Assembly (NCBI GenBank): GCA_947501625.1
Contig: CANMWN010000003.1
Coordinates: 62,001-126,000 of the forward strand
Source: an uncultured Flavobacteriaceae bacterium
GTDB taxonomy: Bacteria > Bacteroidota > Bacteroidia > Flavobacteriales > Flavobacteriaceae
Length of the DNA: 64,000 nt
Direction: 5' to 3'
The first letter of the stretch is position 1. Every line of letters starts with the position of its first letter. The notes beneath the pieces are model-generated. The model did no database searches. It was not told where the DNA came from and saw nothing but the letters and a program-made list of their open reading frames with translations. This document shows, piece by piece, positions 1 through 8,691 of this stretch. Made by a program: the position numbers and the translations under genes.

Positions 1-627
1 CTTCCAAATAATGATCAAAATCATAATTATTTGGTGGCTGACTTTCAGAAGCCAGATGAATTAAAAGTCAAATTAGATAATTCCAATTTAGAATTTCACA
101 TTCTGATTAACAATACAGGAGGTCCAGCAGGTGGACCTGTTTTTAAGGCATCTTTAGAGGAGTTTGAATCGGCATTTACACAACATTTGAAATGTAATCA
201 CGTATTGGTACAAGCAGTTGTACCGTTTATGAAAACACAATGTTTTGGTAGAATCATAAATATTATTTCGACTTCTGTTAAGCAACCATTGGATGGTTTA
301 GGAGTTTCAAATACGATTCGTGGTGCTGTTGCTAATTGGTCAAAAACATTGGCAAATGAGTTGGGAGAACACGGAATTACAGTAAATAATGTGCTTCCAG
401 GAGCAACAGGAACAGAAAGATTGTCTGAAATATTGAAAAATAAATCAGCAAAAACTGGAAAGTCAATTGATGAGGTTTCTGATGGAATGAAAAATGCGGT
501 TCCAGCAAAAAGATTTGCACAACCTCAAGAAATTGCAAACGCAGTTGCCTTCTTGTCTAGTGCTGCTGCAAGTTATATAAACGGAATTAATCTACCTGTT
601 GATGGTGGAAGAACAAAATCTTTGTAG
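1..627 (+). CDS. Divergent SDR family oxidoreductase, 5' end cut by window edge
   Basis: The reading frame is open to base 1, so the first N-terminal part with the Gly-rich NAD(P) loop lies outside the window; 208 codons are present. The segment INNTGGPAGG matches the NNAG strand of classical SDRs, and the end GGRTKSL matches the usual SDR tail. The Tyr-x-x-x-Lys pair is replaced by Ser (307-309) and Arg (319-321) in SNTIR, as in the BKR-like SDR subgroup that lacks the perfect catalytic tetrad. It lies 26 bases before the 3-hydroxyanthranilate dioxygenase gene, so a role in tryptophan/kynurenine catabolism is inferred. The substrate is unknown. A start at TTG 31 is unlikely because the fold would be incomplete. 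Confidence 0.85.
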   Translation, partial: LPNNDQNHNYLVADFQKPDELKVKLDNSNLEFHILINNTGGPAGGPVFKASLEEFESAFTQHLKCNHVLVQAVVPFMKTQCFGRIINIISTSVKQPLDGLGVSNTIRGAVANWSKTLANELGEHGITVNNVLPGATGTERLSEILKNKSAKTGKSIDEVSDGMKNAVPAKRFAQPQEIANAVAFLSSAAASYINGINLPVDGGRTKSL

Positions 628-653
628 ATTTATAGAATTAAAAAACACAAACT

Positions 654-1187
654 ATGAGCAAATTAGTATCGCCTTTAAATTTTAAAGCATGGATTGAAGA
701 AAATCGTCATTTGTTAAAACCACCAGTCGGAAACAAATGTGTGTGGAAAGATGGGGATTTTATTGTGATGGTTGTTGGAGGTCCTAATAGTAGAAAAGAT
801 TATCATTATAATGAAACGCCAGAATTTTTCTATCAAGTAGAAGGAGATATTGTGCTAAAAATAATTGATAAAGGAACTCCAAAAGATGTGCATATCAAAG
901 AAGGGGATATTTATTTGTTACCTCCAAAAGTGCCTCATTCTCCACAACGTGGAGCAAATACAGTAGGTTTAGTAATTGAGTATAAGAGACCAGAAGGAAT
1001 GCGTGATGCGTTGTTGTGGTTTTGTGAAAATTGTGTGACAAAATTATATGAAGAAGATTTTACTGTAAAAAATATTGAGACAGATATGCCGAAAATATTT
1101 GACAAATATTATAACGATCAAGCAAAGCGTAGTTGTCCAAATTGTGGTGAAATTATGCAACCGCCAAAAAAAGTCCAGATAGATTGA
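654..1187 (+). CDS. nbaC: 3-hydroxyanthranilate 3,4-dioxygenase
   Basis: This cupin-type non-haem Fe(II) enzyme opens the ring of 3-hydroxyanthranilate to 2-amino-3-carboxymuconate semialdehyde (ACMS). The iron ligands of the family are visible at His51, Glu57 and His95. The C-terminal rubredoxin-like metal site typical of bacterial enzymes is present as C124xxC127 and C161xxC164. The length of 177 residues is normal. The start ATG follows the SDR gene by 26 bases. The next gene, ACMSD, begins one base after the stop, and its enzyme consumes the product. Family assignment is secure. The operon is inferred from spacing. Confidence 0.96.
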   Translation: MSKLVSPLNFKAWIEENRHLLKPPVGNKCVWKDGDFIVMVVGGPNSRKDYHYNETPEFFYQVEGDIVLKIIDKGTPKDVHIKEGDIYLLPPKVPHSPQRGANTVGLVIEYKRPEGMRDALLWFCENCVTKLYEEDFTVKNIETDMPKIFDKYYNDQAKRSCPNCGEIMQPPKKVQID

Positions 1188-1188
1188 T

Positions 1189-2271
1189 ATGAAGCGTAAA
1201 TTAAGAATAAACGGTCACTCGCATTTATTGCCATATCCTGAACAGATTCCTCAGTTTATGAAAGATAAAGGAATTTTTTGGGTAGATAAAGATCGAAAAT
1301 ATATGCTGCAAAAAGATTGGAGTCGTCCTGTCACAGATTCTAGTTTCTTTTTGGATGAAAAACTTGCTTGGATGGAGCATTTTAAAATAGATCATGCTGT
1401 AGTTTTAAATCTATCTCAATTGTATGGAAATGGATTGCGATTAGAAGAGATGAAGCAAGCGTTGCGCTTTCAAAATGATTTTAATGCCAAAGTACAGCAC
1501 GATAATCCTTCAAAATTTACTTGCGGATTTGTAGTTCATCCAGGATTTGTTCGTGGAGCATTATGGGAAATAGAGCGCTGTGTTGAGGTTCTTGGAATGC
1601 GTTTGTTGTGTTTGCCAACACACTATATGGACACTATTGGAACTTGGCGTTGTATATTTGATGAAGAAAACGAACCTATTTTTGAATTGGCAAATAAGTA
1701 CAATTTGGCAGTAGAAATTCATCCGTATGATGGAGAAAAATTTATCAAACTTCAAAATACTTCATGGCGTTTTCATTTAATTTGGATGTTGGCTCAATGT
1801 GCAGACGCATATCATTTTTTAACACTCAATGGTTATTACGAAAAATATCCAAACATGCGTATTTGTTTTGCGCACGGAGGTCAATTAGCACAAATGAATT
1901 TAGGTCGTCGTATTCAAGGATTTGATGGTCGTCCAGATTTGTTTGAAGGAAAATCACACCCAAGAAAAGCAGTTGGACACAAAAATATTTTCTTTGATAC
2001 CTTGGTGCATGATACAGGCTCGCTAGAATTGTTAGTTAAAAATCAAGGATCAAAACAAGTACTTATTGGATTGGATGATCCGTATCCGTTAGGAGAGATG
2101 GAAAGCGACAAACAATCTTCGTATCCAGGCAAAATATTAGATTTGGCTATGGATAGAAATATCATTACTGAAAGCGAAAAAGATGAAATGTGGGAAGATA
2201 ATGTATTGAAATGGTTGTTTGGAAATGATAATGATGCTAAGAAAGATTTGCTTGGTAAAATCTTAAAATAA
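1189..2271 (+). CDS. nbaD: 2-amino-3-carboxymuconate-6-semialdehyde decarboxylase (ACMSD), amidohydrolase family
   Basis: It decarboxylates ACMS to 2-aminomuconate semialdehyde, diverting tryptophan carbon away from quinolinate/NAD synthesis and toward catabolism. The amidohydrolase Zn ligands are visible: H10-x-H12 near the N-terminus, H178 in EIHP, H229 in FAHGG and Asp296/297 in GLDDPYPLG. The length of 360 residues is close to the usual 335-360. Its ATG lies one base after the dioxygenase stop, which indicates translational coupling. The semialdehyde dehydrogenase and the deaminase expected next in the pathway are not in this window and may lie to the left. Confidence 0.95.
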   Translation: MKRKLRINGHSHLLPYPEQIPQFMKDKGIFWVDKDRKYMLQKDWSRPVTDSSFFLDEKLAWMEHFKIDHAVVLNLSQLYGNGLRLEEMKQALRFQNDFNAKVQHDNPSKFTCGFVVHPGFVRGALWEIERCVEVLGMRLLCLPTHYMDTIGTWRCIFDEENEPIFELANKYNLAVEIHPYDGEKFIKLQNTSWRFHLIWMLAQCADAYHFLTLNGYYEKYPNMRICFAHGGQLAQMNLGRRIQGFDGRPDLFEGKSHPRKAVGHKNIFFDTLVHDTGSLELLVKNQGSKQVLIGLDDPYPLGEMESDKQSSYPGKILDLAMDRNIITESEKDEMWEDNVLKWLFGNDNDAKKDLLGKILK

Positions 2272-2276
2272 TATTA

Positions 2277-3428
2277 ATGACTGAAGTAACTGAGTTTTAT
2301 ATTCTTTCTCATATTTTTATTTCTTTAGTTGGTGCATCTTTGTTGTTGGTTATTTGGTATAATATCAGGCAGCGTTTTAAGCAATTATTAGAAGAAGACA
2401 CTTCACAAAAAAGAGTTGATAAAGGGCTTTTATACTTAAGTTTTGCAGTATTTATTTGGGTTGTTTCTGGTTGTTGGGCATATGCTGCTTCGACATTTTC
2501 TTTTGAAACTAAAAGTGTTTATCAATTAGGAATTCATTTTCTTTCTATTCTCAACAATATGTTTTTATTGTTGGCGCTTTTTTACTTTTATTACGCGCCA
2601 AGTTTTATTTATAACAACAAGAAGAATATAAAAATAATTTTAATACTTATTGTGATAGTTTCTCTGCTCACGTTCTTATTTTCTAAATTTTATAATCAAT
2701 CTAATATTCAAAATGGAATTCGATTGGATGGAATTCCTGATTTAATGCTTTCAGCATTTTTATGCTACCTTTTAGCAGTTTCAATGTTTCGAACTTTTGC
2801 TTATCGTGGGATGAAAATAGTAGGATTTATATCGGTTTTAGCAGTCATATTGATGTTTTCGTCACAACTTTCGGAAGTATTTGTTAATTATGGGGATGAG
2901 TTTTATAATAACTTAATTAGGATTATTGCAAAAACATCTTTGATTTCTTTGTTTTTAGTATTAGCAACAACTTGGGTAATAAGATTGGCAAGTATGCCTA
3001 AGCCTAATGAAATGACTGTTCATTTCGCAGATTGGAATTTGATTCATATAAGTATTCCAACTAAAAATGTATTTAATAAAACAATTGATTTTGGTTCAAA
3101 AACTACTCAATATAAGAACCTATTAAAGTTTGCAATTAGAAGAAAGTTTACTGAAGGAAATATGCAAAGTATTTTGGTGAGTTTGGGAGGTGAAATAAAG
3201 AATCAAACCTACTTAACAAGAGTTATTGAAAACATGAATCAAATTTTAAATTTAGATAAACCTGAAACTTTGGAACGAAGGGATTTATTTACATTTATTG
3301 GAGAAGGAAGGTATAGATTGCGTATCATTCCTGAAAACATTCAGATAGATAAAACGCATTTAGAGGAGTTTTGCAAACTATCAGAAAATGAAGAGTATAA
3401 AAACTTTATTTTTTCTTCTAAGGCTTAA
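2277..3428 (+). CDS. Unknown membrane protein: about seven helices plus soluble C-terminal domain
   Basis: I do not recognise this protein. Residues 1-240 hold about seven hydrophobic helices separated by short basic loops. Residues 250-383 are soluble. In the soluble part, a helical segment (about 285-320) followed by a strand pair ending FIGEGRYRLRI resembles the wing of a winged-helix domain, but this is inference from pattern only. The gene starts five bases after the ACMSD stop, so it may be the last gene of the kynurenine transcript. A perfect inverted repeat covers its stop codon. A sensor or regulator role is possible but not shown. Confidence 0.75.
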   Translation: MTEVTEFYILSHIFISLVGASLLLVIWYNIRQRFKQLLEEDTSQKRVDKGLLYLSFAVFIWVVSGCWAYAASTFSFETKSVYQLGIHFLSILNNMFLLLALFYFYYAPSFIYNNKKNIKIILILIVIVSLLTFLFSKFYNQSNIQNGIRLDGIPDLMLSAFLCYLLAVSMFRTFAYRGMKIVGFISVLAVILMFSSQLSEVFVNYGDEFYNNLIRIIAKTSLISLFLVLATTWVIRLASMPKPNEMTVHFADWNLIHISIPTKNVFNKTIDFGSKTTQYKNLLKFAIRRKFTEGNMQSILVSLGGEIKNQTYLTRVIENMNQILNLDKPETLERRDLFTFIGEGRYRLRIIPENIQIDKTHLEEFCKLSENEEYKNFIFSSKA

Positions 3429-3440
3429 TTACAATTAAGC
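3423..3440. terminator. Inverted repeat over stop codon, possible weak terminator
   Basis: GCTTAATT and AATTAAGC form a perfect 8-bp stem with a 2-base loop. It overlaps the TAA stop of the seven-helix protein gene. It is AT-rich and has no immediate T run, so its termination function is uncertain. Confidence 0.3.
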
Positions 3441-3528
3441 ACAAACTATTATTTTTTACTACAATTCATTACATTGTTTATTGAAAACTGATTGACTTTT
3501 TAATTTGCCATAAATTAAAAATGATATT

Positions 3529-5052
3529 ATGAATTCAAACACATCTTCACAAGAATTATTCGGACATCCTAAAGGGTTATTTTACCTCTTTTTTGCCGAA
3601 TTATGGGAGCGATTTAGTTTCTACGGTATGCGAGCATTGTTAATGCTTTATATGGTTAATGAAATTTTTAAAGCACTATCGGAAAGAGATGCGGCTGCAG
3701 CCATCGTTTATGCTTCTTATGGCTCCTTAGTTTATGCTTCAACTGTTATTGGTGGTAGAGTTGCTGATAAAATATTAGGAATGCGTGCTTCCATTTTTTT
3801 AGGCGGAATTTTAATGGCAATTGGTCATTTCGTATTGGCTATTGAGAATGATATCGCTTTCTTTTTAGCATTGGCTTTTATAGTCGTTGGAAATGGTTTC
3901 TTTAAACCTAATATTTCCACATTTGTGGGTTCACTATATGAAGAAGGAGATGTACGTAAAGATGCAGGTTTCACTATTTTTTATATGGGAATAAATATTG
4001 GTGGCTTTGCTGCTCCTCTGCTTTGTGGTTGGCTTGCTGTATCTTATGGTTGGCATTATGGTTTTGGATTGGCAGGAATTGGAATGCTTTTGGGATTGAT
4101 TTTCTTTTGGAATGGAATTCAAAAAAATGTTTTTGGAAATTTAGGATTACCTCCCAATATTGATATTTATAACAAAGAATACTTTGGGATTCCTCAAAAA
4201 ATATGGGTACCTGTTTTAGCATTTTTTGTAACACCTATAATAGCATATGTATTGGCTTCTTATAAGGCAATAGGTGGAGGTAATACTATTTTTGGAGATC
4301 AAAATTATGTGAATTTAATATTCAAAGTTATAGGAGTAGGTATAGTAGTTTATTTAGCAATGATATTGTATAAAGCAACTTTAGAGGAACGTAAAAAACT
4401 ATTTGTTGCTATTTTAATCACTTTCTTTATGACCATTTTTTGGGGGGTTCATGAACTCTCAGGAAGTGTGATTACGTTATTTGCTGATAGAAATGTAGAA
4501 TTGTCATTTATGAATGCAAGTCAAACCAACTCGTTAAATTCCTTAGTCATTATAATATTATCAATTCCAATATCACTCTTGTGGTCTTATTTGTCTAAGC
4601 GAGGTTTAAACCCAAGAACACCTTATAAATTTGGTTTAGGACTGGTATTCGCTGGACTCAGTTTCTACGTGCTTTCTATAAGTGGAAATAGTGCTAATGA
4701 AAGTGGAATGGTCCCTTTTGCTTATTTGATTATCATGTATTTTATCTTGTCAATTGGAGAATTGTTTATGTCACCTGTTGGTTTGTCTAAAATTACGGAT
4801 TTGTCACCCAAACGTATCATTTCATTTATGATGGGAATATGGTTTCTTTCTTCGGCATTTGCTTTTCAGATTGTAGGTTTTATTTCAAAGCAATTATCTA
4901 TTGAAAGTACCGATGCTAATATTGGTGGCTTTGATACCTTGAGTATTTACACCAATGGTTTTGGATTGATTGCTAAATATGCGCTAGGTGCTGGATTGAT
5001 AATTCTAGTTTGCTCTCCATTGATTAAAAAGTTGATGGGTAAGGTGCATTAG
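3529..5052 (+). CDS. POT/PTR2 family proton-coupled oligopeptide transporter
   Basis: This is an inner-membrane symporter that imports di- and tripeptides with protons. The family motif ExxERF is visible near residue 27 (ELWERFSFYGMRALL), followed by the second signature GNGFFKPNIST near residue 122. About 12-14 hydrophobic helices fill the 507 residues, the normal size for bacterial DtpT-like members. It follows the unknown membrane gene by 100 bases and ends at a strong bidirectional hairpin. Its exact substrate range cannot be read from sequence. Supply of tryptophan-containing peptides to the upstream catabolic genes is only a guess. Confidence 0.93.
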   Translation: MNSNTSSQELFGHPKGLFYLFFAELWERFSFYGMRALLMLYMVNEIFKALSERDAAAAIVYASYGSLVYASTVIGGRVADKILGMRASIFLGGILMAIGHFVLAIENDIAFFLALAFIVVGNGFFKPNISTFVGSLYEEGDVRKDAGFTIFYMGINIGGFAAPLLCGWLAVSYGWHYGFGLAGIGMLLGLIFFWNGIQKNVFGNLGLPPNIDIYNKEYFGIPQKIWVPVLAFFVTPIIAYVLASYKAIGGGNTIFGDQNYVNLIFKVIGVGIVVYLAMILYKATLEERKKLFVAILITFFMTIFWGVHELSGSVITLFADRNVELSFMNASQTNSLNSLVIIILSIPISLLWSYLSKRGLNPRTPYKFGLGLVFAGLSFYVLSISGNSANESGMVPFAYLIIMYFILSIGELFMSPVGLSKITDLSPKRIISFMMGIWFLSSAFAFQIVGFISKQLSIESTDANIGGFDTLSIYTNGFGLIAKYALGAGLIILVCSPLIKKLMGKVH

Positions 5053-5069
5053 AGATTTGATATATAAAA

Positions 5070-5094
5070 AAACCTTCTGAATTTCAGAAGGTTT
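5070..5094. terminator. Bidirectional rho-independent-type terminator
   Basis: A perfect 11-bp stem (5070-5080 with 5084-5094, core CCTTCTGA) with a 3-base loop is flanked by A and T runs. It lies between the convergent peptide transporter and the CdsZ-like gene, and can serve both. Confidence 0.85.
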
Positions 5095-5117
5095 ATTAAT
5101 TTTATAAAAACTTGGAA

Positions 5118-5891
5118 TTAAGAAAATAACTTATCCATTTTTTCTTTTTCTTCCATTGCTAGTTGTGCATCAACCAAAATTCTTCCTGAATGTTCATCAG
5201 TAATAATTTTCTTACGGTTGGCAATTTCTACTTGTCTTTGTGGCGGTATTGTAAAGAATGAACCTCCAGAAGCACCTCTCTCAACTGATACAACTGCTAA
5301 GCCATTGTTAGCATTTGAACGAATTCTTTTATATGCTTTCAATAAATGCTCTTCAATTACTCCACTATACTCAATAGATTTTTCTTGTAGTAATTTTTCT
5401 TCTTTTTCAGTCTCGCTCAAAATATCATTTAACTCGGCTTTTTTGTGTTTTAAATGATCGTTTAATTTTGCAAGTTTCTCATTGTTTTGCTCAATTACTT
5501 CATTCTTTTGCTCAATCTTTGCTTTGAACTCTTTGATTCTTTTTTCAGCCAATTCTACTTCAAGACCTTGATATTCAATCTCTTTTGATAATGAATCAAA
5601 CTCTCTGTTATTACGAACGTTTTTTTGCTGTTCGTTATATTTTTTAGTCAATTCTTCAGCCTCAGCAATAGTATTCTTTTTACTTTTTATATCAGTTTCT
5701 AAATTTGTAACATCTTGCTCAAGATTAGAAATTCTTGTGTTGATTCCAGTGATTTCATCTTCCAAATCTTCAATCTCTAAAGGTAATTCACCTCTAACAT
5801 TTTGAATCTCATCAATTCTAGAATCAATCAATTGTAAGTCATATAATGCTCTTAACTTATCTTCAACTGTCACTTCTTTTTTCTTTGCCAT
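5118..5891 (-). CDS. DUF164/CdsZ-like coiled-coil protein lacking the zinc-ribbon cysteines
   Basis: About residues 10-175 form a long Glu/Lys-rich coiled coil. The C-terminal part (207-240) aligns with the C4 zinc ribbon of the DUF164 family (PF02591), including the IPPQ and SGRIL landmarks. All four expected Cys are replaced: ASGGS stands where CxxC is expected, and DEHSGR where CPxCGR is expected. The protein has 257 residues, typical for the family. It is followed downstream on the other strand by a hairpin, and its start lies two bases after the Nif3-like gene stop, so the two are co-transcribed. The family has been linked to ribosome and translation regulation in some bacteria. The function here is unproven. 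Confidence 0.85.
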   Translation of the reverse strand: MAKKKEVTVEDKLRALYDLQLIDSRIDEIQNVRGELPLEIEDLEDEITGINTRISNLEQDVTNLETDIKSKKNTIAEAEELTKKYNEQQKNVRNNREFDSLSKEIEYQGLEVELAEKRIKEFKAKIEQKNEVIEQNNEKLAKLNDHLKHKKAELNDILSETEKEEKLLQEKSIEYSGVIEEHLLKAYKRIRSNANNGLAVVSVERGASGGSFFTIPPQRQVEIANRKKIITDEHSGRILVDAQLAMEEKEKMDKLFS

Positions 5892-5893
5892 GA

Positions 5894-6988
5894 TTATATA
5901 TAGTAAATAGGATTTGTATTTTTTTCTGATAAAATGACTGCAAAATTACTAAATTTTTTGGTAAGATGCTCAACTAAAAGGTTTTTTGTGAATTGTTCAC
6001 TTTCATAGTGCCCAATATCAGCAATTATAAGCTTGTCTTCAGCCTGATAAAACTCATGATATTTAATATCTGATGTTACATAAACATCGGCATTGGAGTT
6101 GATAGCGTTTTTTATTGCAAAACTTCCTGAACCTCCTAAAACAGCAACCTTTTTGATTGGTTTTCCTAGTTTTTTGGAGTGTCTAATAACCGATACATTC
6201 ATTACTTTTTTGAGATGCTCAAAAAACGAATCTTCATCCATGTCGTTTTCCAATTCACCAATCATTCCCATGCCTATCTTTTGATTCACGTTTTCTAGAT
6301 TCACAATTTCATAAGCCACTTCCTCATAAGGATGATTTTGGAATAGTGATTTTAAAATTTTTGATTGGTACTGTTTCTCAAAAATAACACTGATACAAGT
6401 TTCTTTTTCAGTGTGTGTTTTACCTTTTTCTCCTATTACAGGATTCGAATTCTCATTTCCATTATATGTTCCAGTGCCATTGTAGTTAAAACTACATTGA
6501 CTATAATTGCCAATATTTCCAGCGCCAGCGTCAAATAATTTTTCTCTTAAAAATCCTGCATCTTTGCTTGGTACGTAAGTTGTTAGTTTGCTAATGGTAT
6601 TTTTTTTAGGAATTAAAATTTGCTTGTTTTTCAAACCAAGTACATCACAAATTTTAGCATTTACTCCAACAAATGAATTGTCTAGTGCAGTATGCATTGC
6701 GTAAATGGCAATATCATTTTTTATCGCTTTTTCAACTACGCGCTCAACATAGTTACTTCCGTTCAGTTTTTTTAAACCTGAAAAAATAATTGGATGAAAA
6801 CTCACAATTAAATTACAATTTTTTGCAATAGCTTCATCTACTGTGTTTTCAAGAGTGTCCAAAGTAACCAAAACACCATTTACTTTAGTTTCATATTTGC
6901 CAACCAATAAGCCAACGTTGTCAAAACTTTCAGCATGATATAATGGCGCGATTTCTTCAATATAATTAGTGATATCTTTAATAGTCAT
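5894..6988 (-). CDS. Nif3-like dinuclear metal-centre hexameric protein (YbgI/YqfO family)
   Basis: The conserved metal-binding segments are present: SFHPIIFSG and AMHTALDN in the N-terminal half, and DIGHYESEQF near the C-terminus. The roughly 360-residue form contains the PII-like insert (about residues 130-230), which distinguishes YqfO-like from short YbgI-like members. The frame is open to an ATG at 7012, but the start at 6988 (MTIKDITNYIEEIAP) matches the family N-terminus and is preferred. It is co-transcribed with the DUF164 gene and divergent from lpxK. Such proteins have been proposed as GTP cyclohydrolase-like or metal-dependent hydrolases. The real reaction is unknown. Confidence 0.9.
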   Translation of the reverse strand: MTIKDITNYIEEIAPLYHAESFDNVGLLVGKYETKVNGVLVTLDTLENTVDEAIAKNCNLIVSFHPIIFSGLKKLNGSNYVERVVEKAIKNDIAIYAMHTALDNSFVGVNAKICDVLGLKNKQILIPKKNTISKLTTYVPSKDAGFLREKLFDAGAGNIGNYSQCSFNYNGTGTYNGNENSNPVIGEKGKTHTEKETCISVIFEKQYQSKILKSLFQNHPYEEVAYEIVNLENVNQKIGMGMIGELENDMDEDSFFEHLKKVMNVSVIRHSKKLGKPIKKVAVLGGSGSFAIKNAINSNADVYVTSDIKYHEFYQAEDKLIIADIGHYESEQFTKNLLVEHLTKKFSNFAVILSEKNTNPIYYI

Positions 6989-7063
6989 AAGTAGCGATTC
7001 AGTAAACTTCAAAGTTAAACTTTTAAAGCGAATAATAATAATTGTTTTGTATTTTCGCTTTGT

Positions 7064-8098
7064 ATGCGTAAAATCAGAAAATTATTATATCCACTCTCAG
7101 TTTTATATGGCGAAGTAGCTAAAATTCGCAATAAAATGTATGATAAAGGTATTTTTGAATCAACTGAGTTTGATATTCCTGTTATCGTTGTTGGGAATTT
7201 GAGTGTTGGAGGAACTGGTAAAACTCCGCAAATTGAATACTTAATCAGATTACTTAAAGATGATTATAAAGTTGCTGTACTAAGTCGTGGATATAAAAGA
7301 AAATCTAAAGGTTTTGTATTGGCAAGCGATTCTTCTGATGCGCTTCAAATAGGTGATGAGCCCTTTCAATATTATCAAAAATTTAAAGATATTATTGTCG
7401 CTGTTGATGCTGATAGAGTTAATGGGATTAAAGAATTACAAAGATTAGATAATCCGCCAAATGTGATATTATTGGATGATGCTTTTCAGCACCGAAAAGT
7501 AAATGCTGGATTTAATATCTTGCTAACTCCTTATAATGATTTATATGTCGATGATACTGTATTGCCGTCGGGAAATTTAAGAGAGCGCATTGATGGTGCT
7601 GAGAGAGCACAAGTCATTATTGTGACTAAATGTCCTAATAATTTGAGTGAGGAACAACAATTTGAGATTTCTTCAAAATTAAACCCAACATTGTATCAAA
7701 CTGTTTTCTTTTCTACGATTGATTATGATACTGTTGTAAAAAATCACAAAGTAGAAATATCCATAAAAGAATTACAAGAATATGAAGTATTGTTAGTGAC
7801 AGGAATTGCAAATCCTAAACCACTAGTTAATTATTTAGAGAAAAGAGATATTTCTTTTAAGCATCTAAAATTTCCAGATCATCATAATTTTAATGAGAAG
7901 GAAATCAACAAACTGACATCAGAGTTTCAAAAGATAGATTCTAATAAAAAAATGGTACTAACGACTGAAAAAGACTATGTGAGATTAAATAGATTGTTAG
8001 ATATTTATTATTTAGAAATTCAAACAAAATTTATAGAACATGCATCAGATTTTGATAAAAAAGTCGTTAGTTATATTAAAAACTTTAAGAAATGTTAA
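7064..8098 (+). CDS. lpxK: Tetraacyldisaccharide 4'-kinase (lipid A synthesis)
   Basis: It phosphorylates the 4' position of the lipid A disaccharide precursor at the inner face of the inner membrane. A Walker A/P-loop GNLSVGGTGKT is at residues 44-54, followed by the LpxK landmarks SRGYKRKSKG and DDAFQHRKV. An N-terminal amphipathic/hydrophobic stretch precedes the P-loop, as expected. The length of 344 residues is normal. It is divergent from the Nif3-like gene, with 75 bases between starts. A TATTTTCG box ends seven bases before the ATG and could be a promoter element, but no good -33 match was seen. Together with LptD-like and TamB genes in this window it shows a Gram-negative LPS envelope. 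Confidence 0.95.
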   Translation: MRKIRKLLYPLSVLYGEVAKIRNKMYDKGIFESTEFDIPVIVVGNLSVGGTGKTPQIEYLIRLLKDDYKVAVLSRGYKRKSKGFVLASDSSDALQIGDEPFQYYQKFKDIIVAVDADRVNGIKELQRLDNPPNVILLDDAFQHRKVNAGFNILLTPYNDLYVDDTVLPSGNLRERIDGAERAQVIIVTKCPNNLSEEQQFEISSKLNPTLYQTVFFSTIDYDTVVKNHKVEISIKELQEYEVLLVTGIANPKPLVNYLEKRDISFKHLKFPDHHNFNEKEINKLTSEFQKIDSNKKMVLTTEKDYVRLNRLLDIYYLEIQTKFIEHASDFDKKVVSYIKNFKKC

Positions 8099-8101
8099 AG
8101 A

Positions 8102-8132
8102 TTTTGTAGTTTTTAAAATGGCACTATCTTTG
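8102..8132 (+). promoter_or_regulatory. Bacteroidota-type promoter for the thioredoxin-like gene
   Basis: TTTTG at 8102-8106 and TATCTTTG at 8125-8132 (exact match to TAnnTTTG) are separated by 18 bases from TTG to TA. This fits the sigma-A consensus of Bacteroidota. The start codon follows 28 bases later. Confidence 0.6.
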
Positions 8133-8160
8133 TTAAATATTTGATTATTAAATTTATAGT

Positions 8161-8619
8161 ATGAAAAAAAAGATTTTAAGTATCTTGTTTGTTGTGGGTT
8201 TTTCATCGATGTTGTTGGCTCAAAATCATGAAGTTAAATGGCAGGAAGACTATGATAAAGCAATGAAAATTGCAAAAAAGCAGAATAAACCATTATTGAT
8301 ATTTTTTACTGGCTCAGATTGGTGCGGACCTTGTAAGATGTTGGTTGAAGATTTTTTTGAGTCCAAAAAATTTGGAAAATTAGCTGAAGAAAATTTTGTG
8401 ATTTATGAAGCTGATTTCCCTAGAAATAGAGATTTAGTAACTGCAAAGCAACGTAAAAACAACTACTATTTAAGTAGAATGTATGATGTTTATTCTTATC
8501 CTACTATTGTTGTGATTGATGAAAATGGTAAAGAGCTAGGAAGAAAAAAGAGTTATAATATGATGCGTGATTCTAGTTATCATTTCAGATTTTTAAAAGA
8601 TATTATTAAAAATATTTAA
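8161..8619 (+). CDS. Secreted thioredoxin-like protein (DUF255-like/Thioredoxin_7 type)
   Basis: A signal peptide of about 20 residues ends at LLAQ. The mature part carries the redox motif W54-C55-G-P-C58 in SDWCGPCK, then the cis-Pro region YSYPTIVVID. It has 152 residues, a single thioredoxin fold. The protein should act in the periplasm as a disulfide reductase or isomerase. It has its own promoter-like boxes, and a strong hairpin follows it, so it is probably monocistronic. Its partner proteins are unknown. Confidence 0.9.
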   Translation: MKKKILSILFVVGFSSMLLAQNHEVKWQEDYDKAMKIAKKQNKPLLIFFTGSDWCGPCKMLVEDFFESKKFGKLAEENFVIYEADFPRNRDLVTAKQRKNNYYLSRMYDVYSYPTIVVIDENGKELGRKKSYNMMRDSSYHFRFLKDIIKNI

Positions 8620-8640
8620 AAGTAAAATTTATACACACAA

Positions 8641-8669
8641 AAAAACGCTCCGATATTCGGAGCGTTTTT
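8641..8669. terminator. Bidirectional terminator hairpin
   Basis: A perfect 13-bp inverted repeat (8641-8653 with 8657-8669, core ACGCTCCGA) with loop TAT lies between convergent thioredoxin-like and OmpA genes, with A and T tracts on each side. Confidence 0.9.
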
Positions 8670-8691
8670 AGTTGTAATTAATTCTAAATTA

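Noticed and set aside
5894-7012. Upstream start of the Nif3-like gene at 7012
   Set aside because: The extra eight residues do not match the family N-terminus; the 6988 start does.
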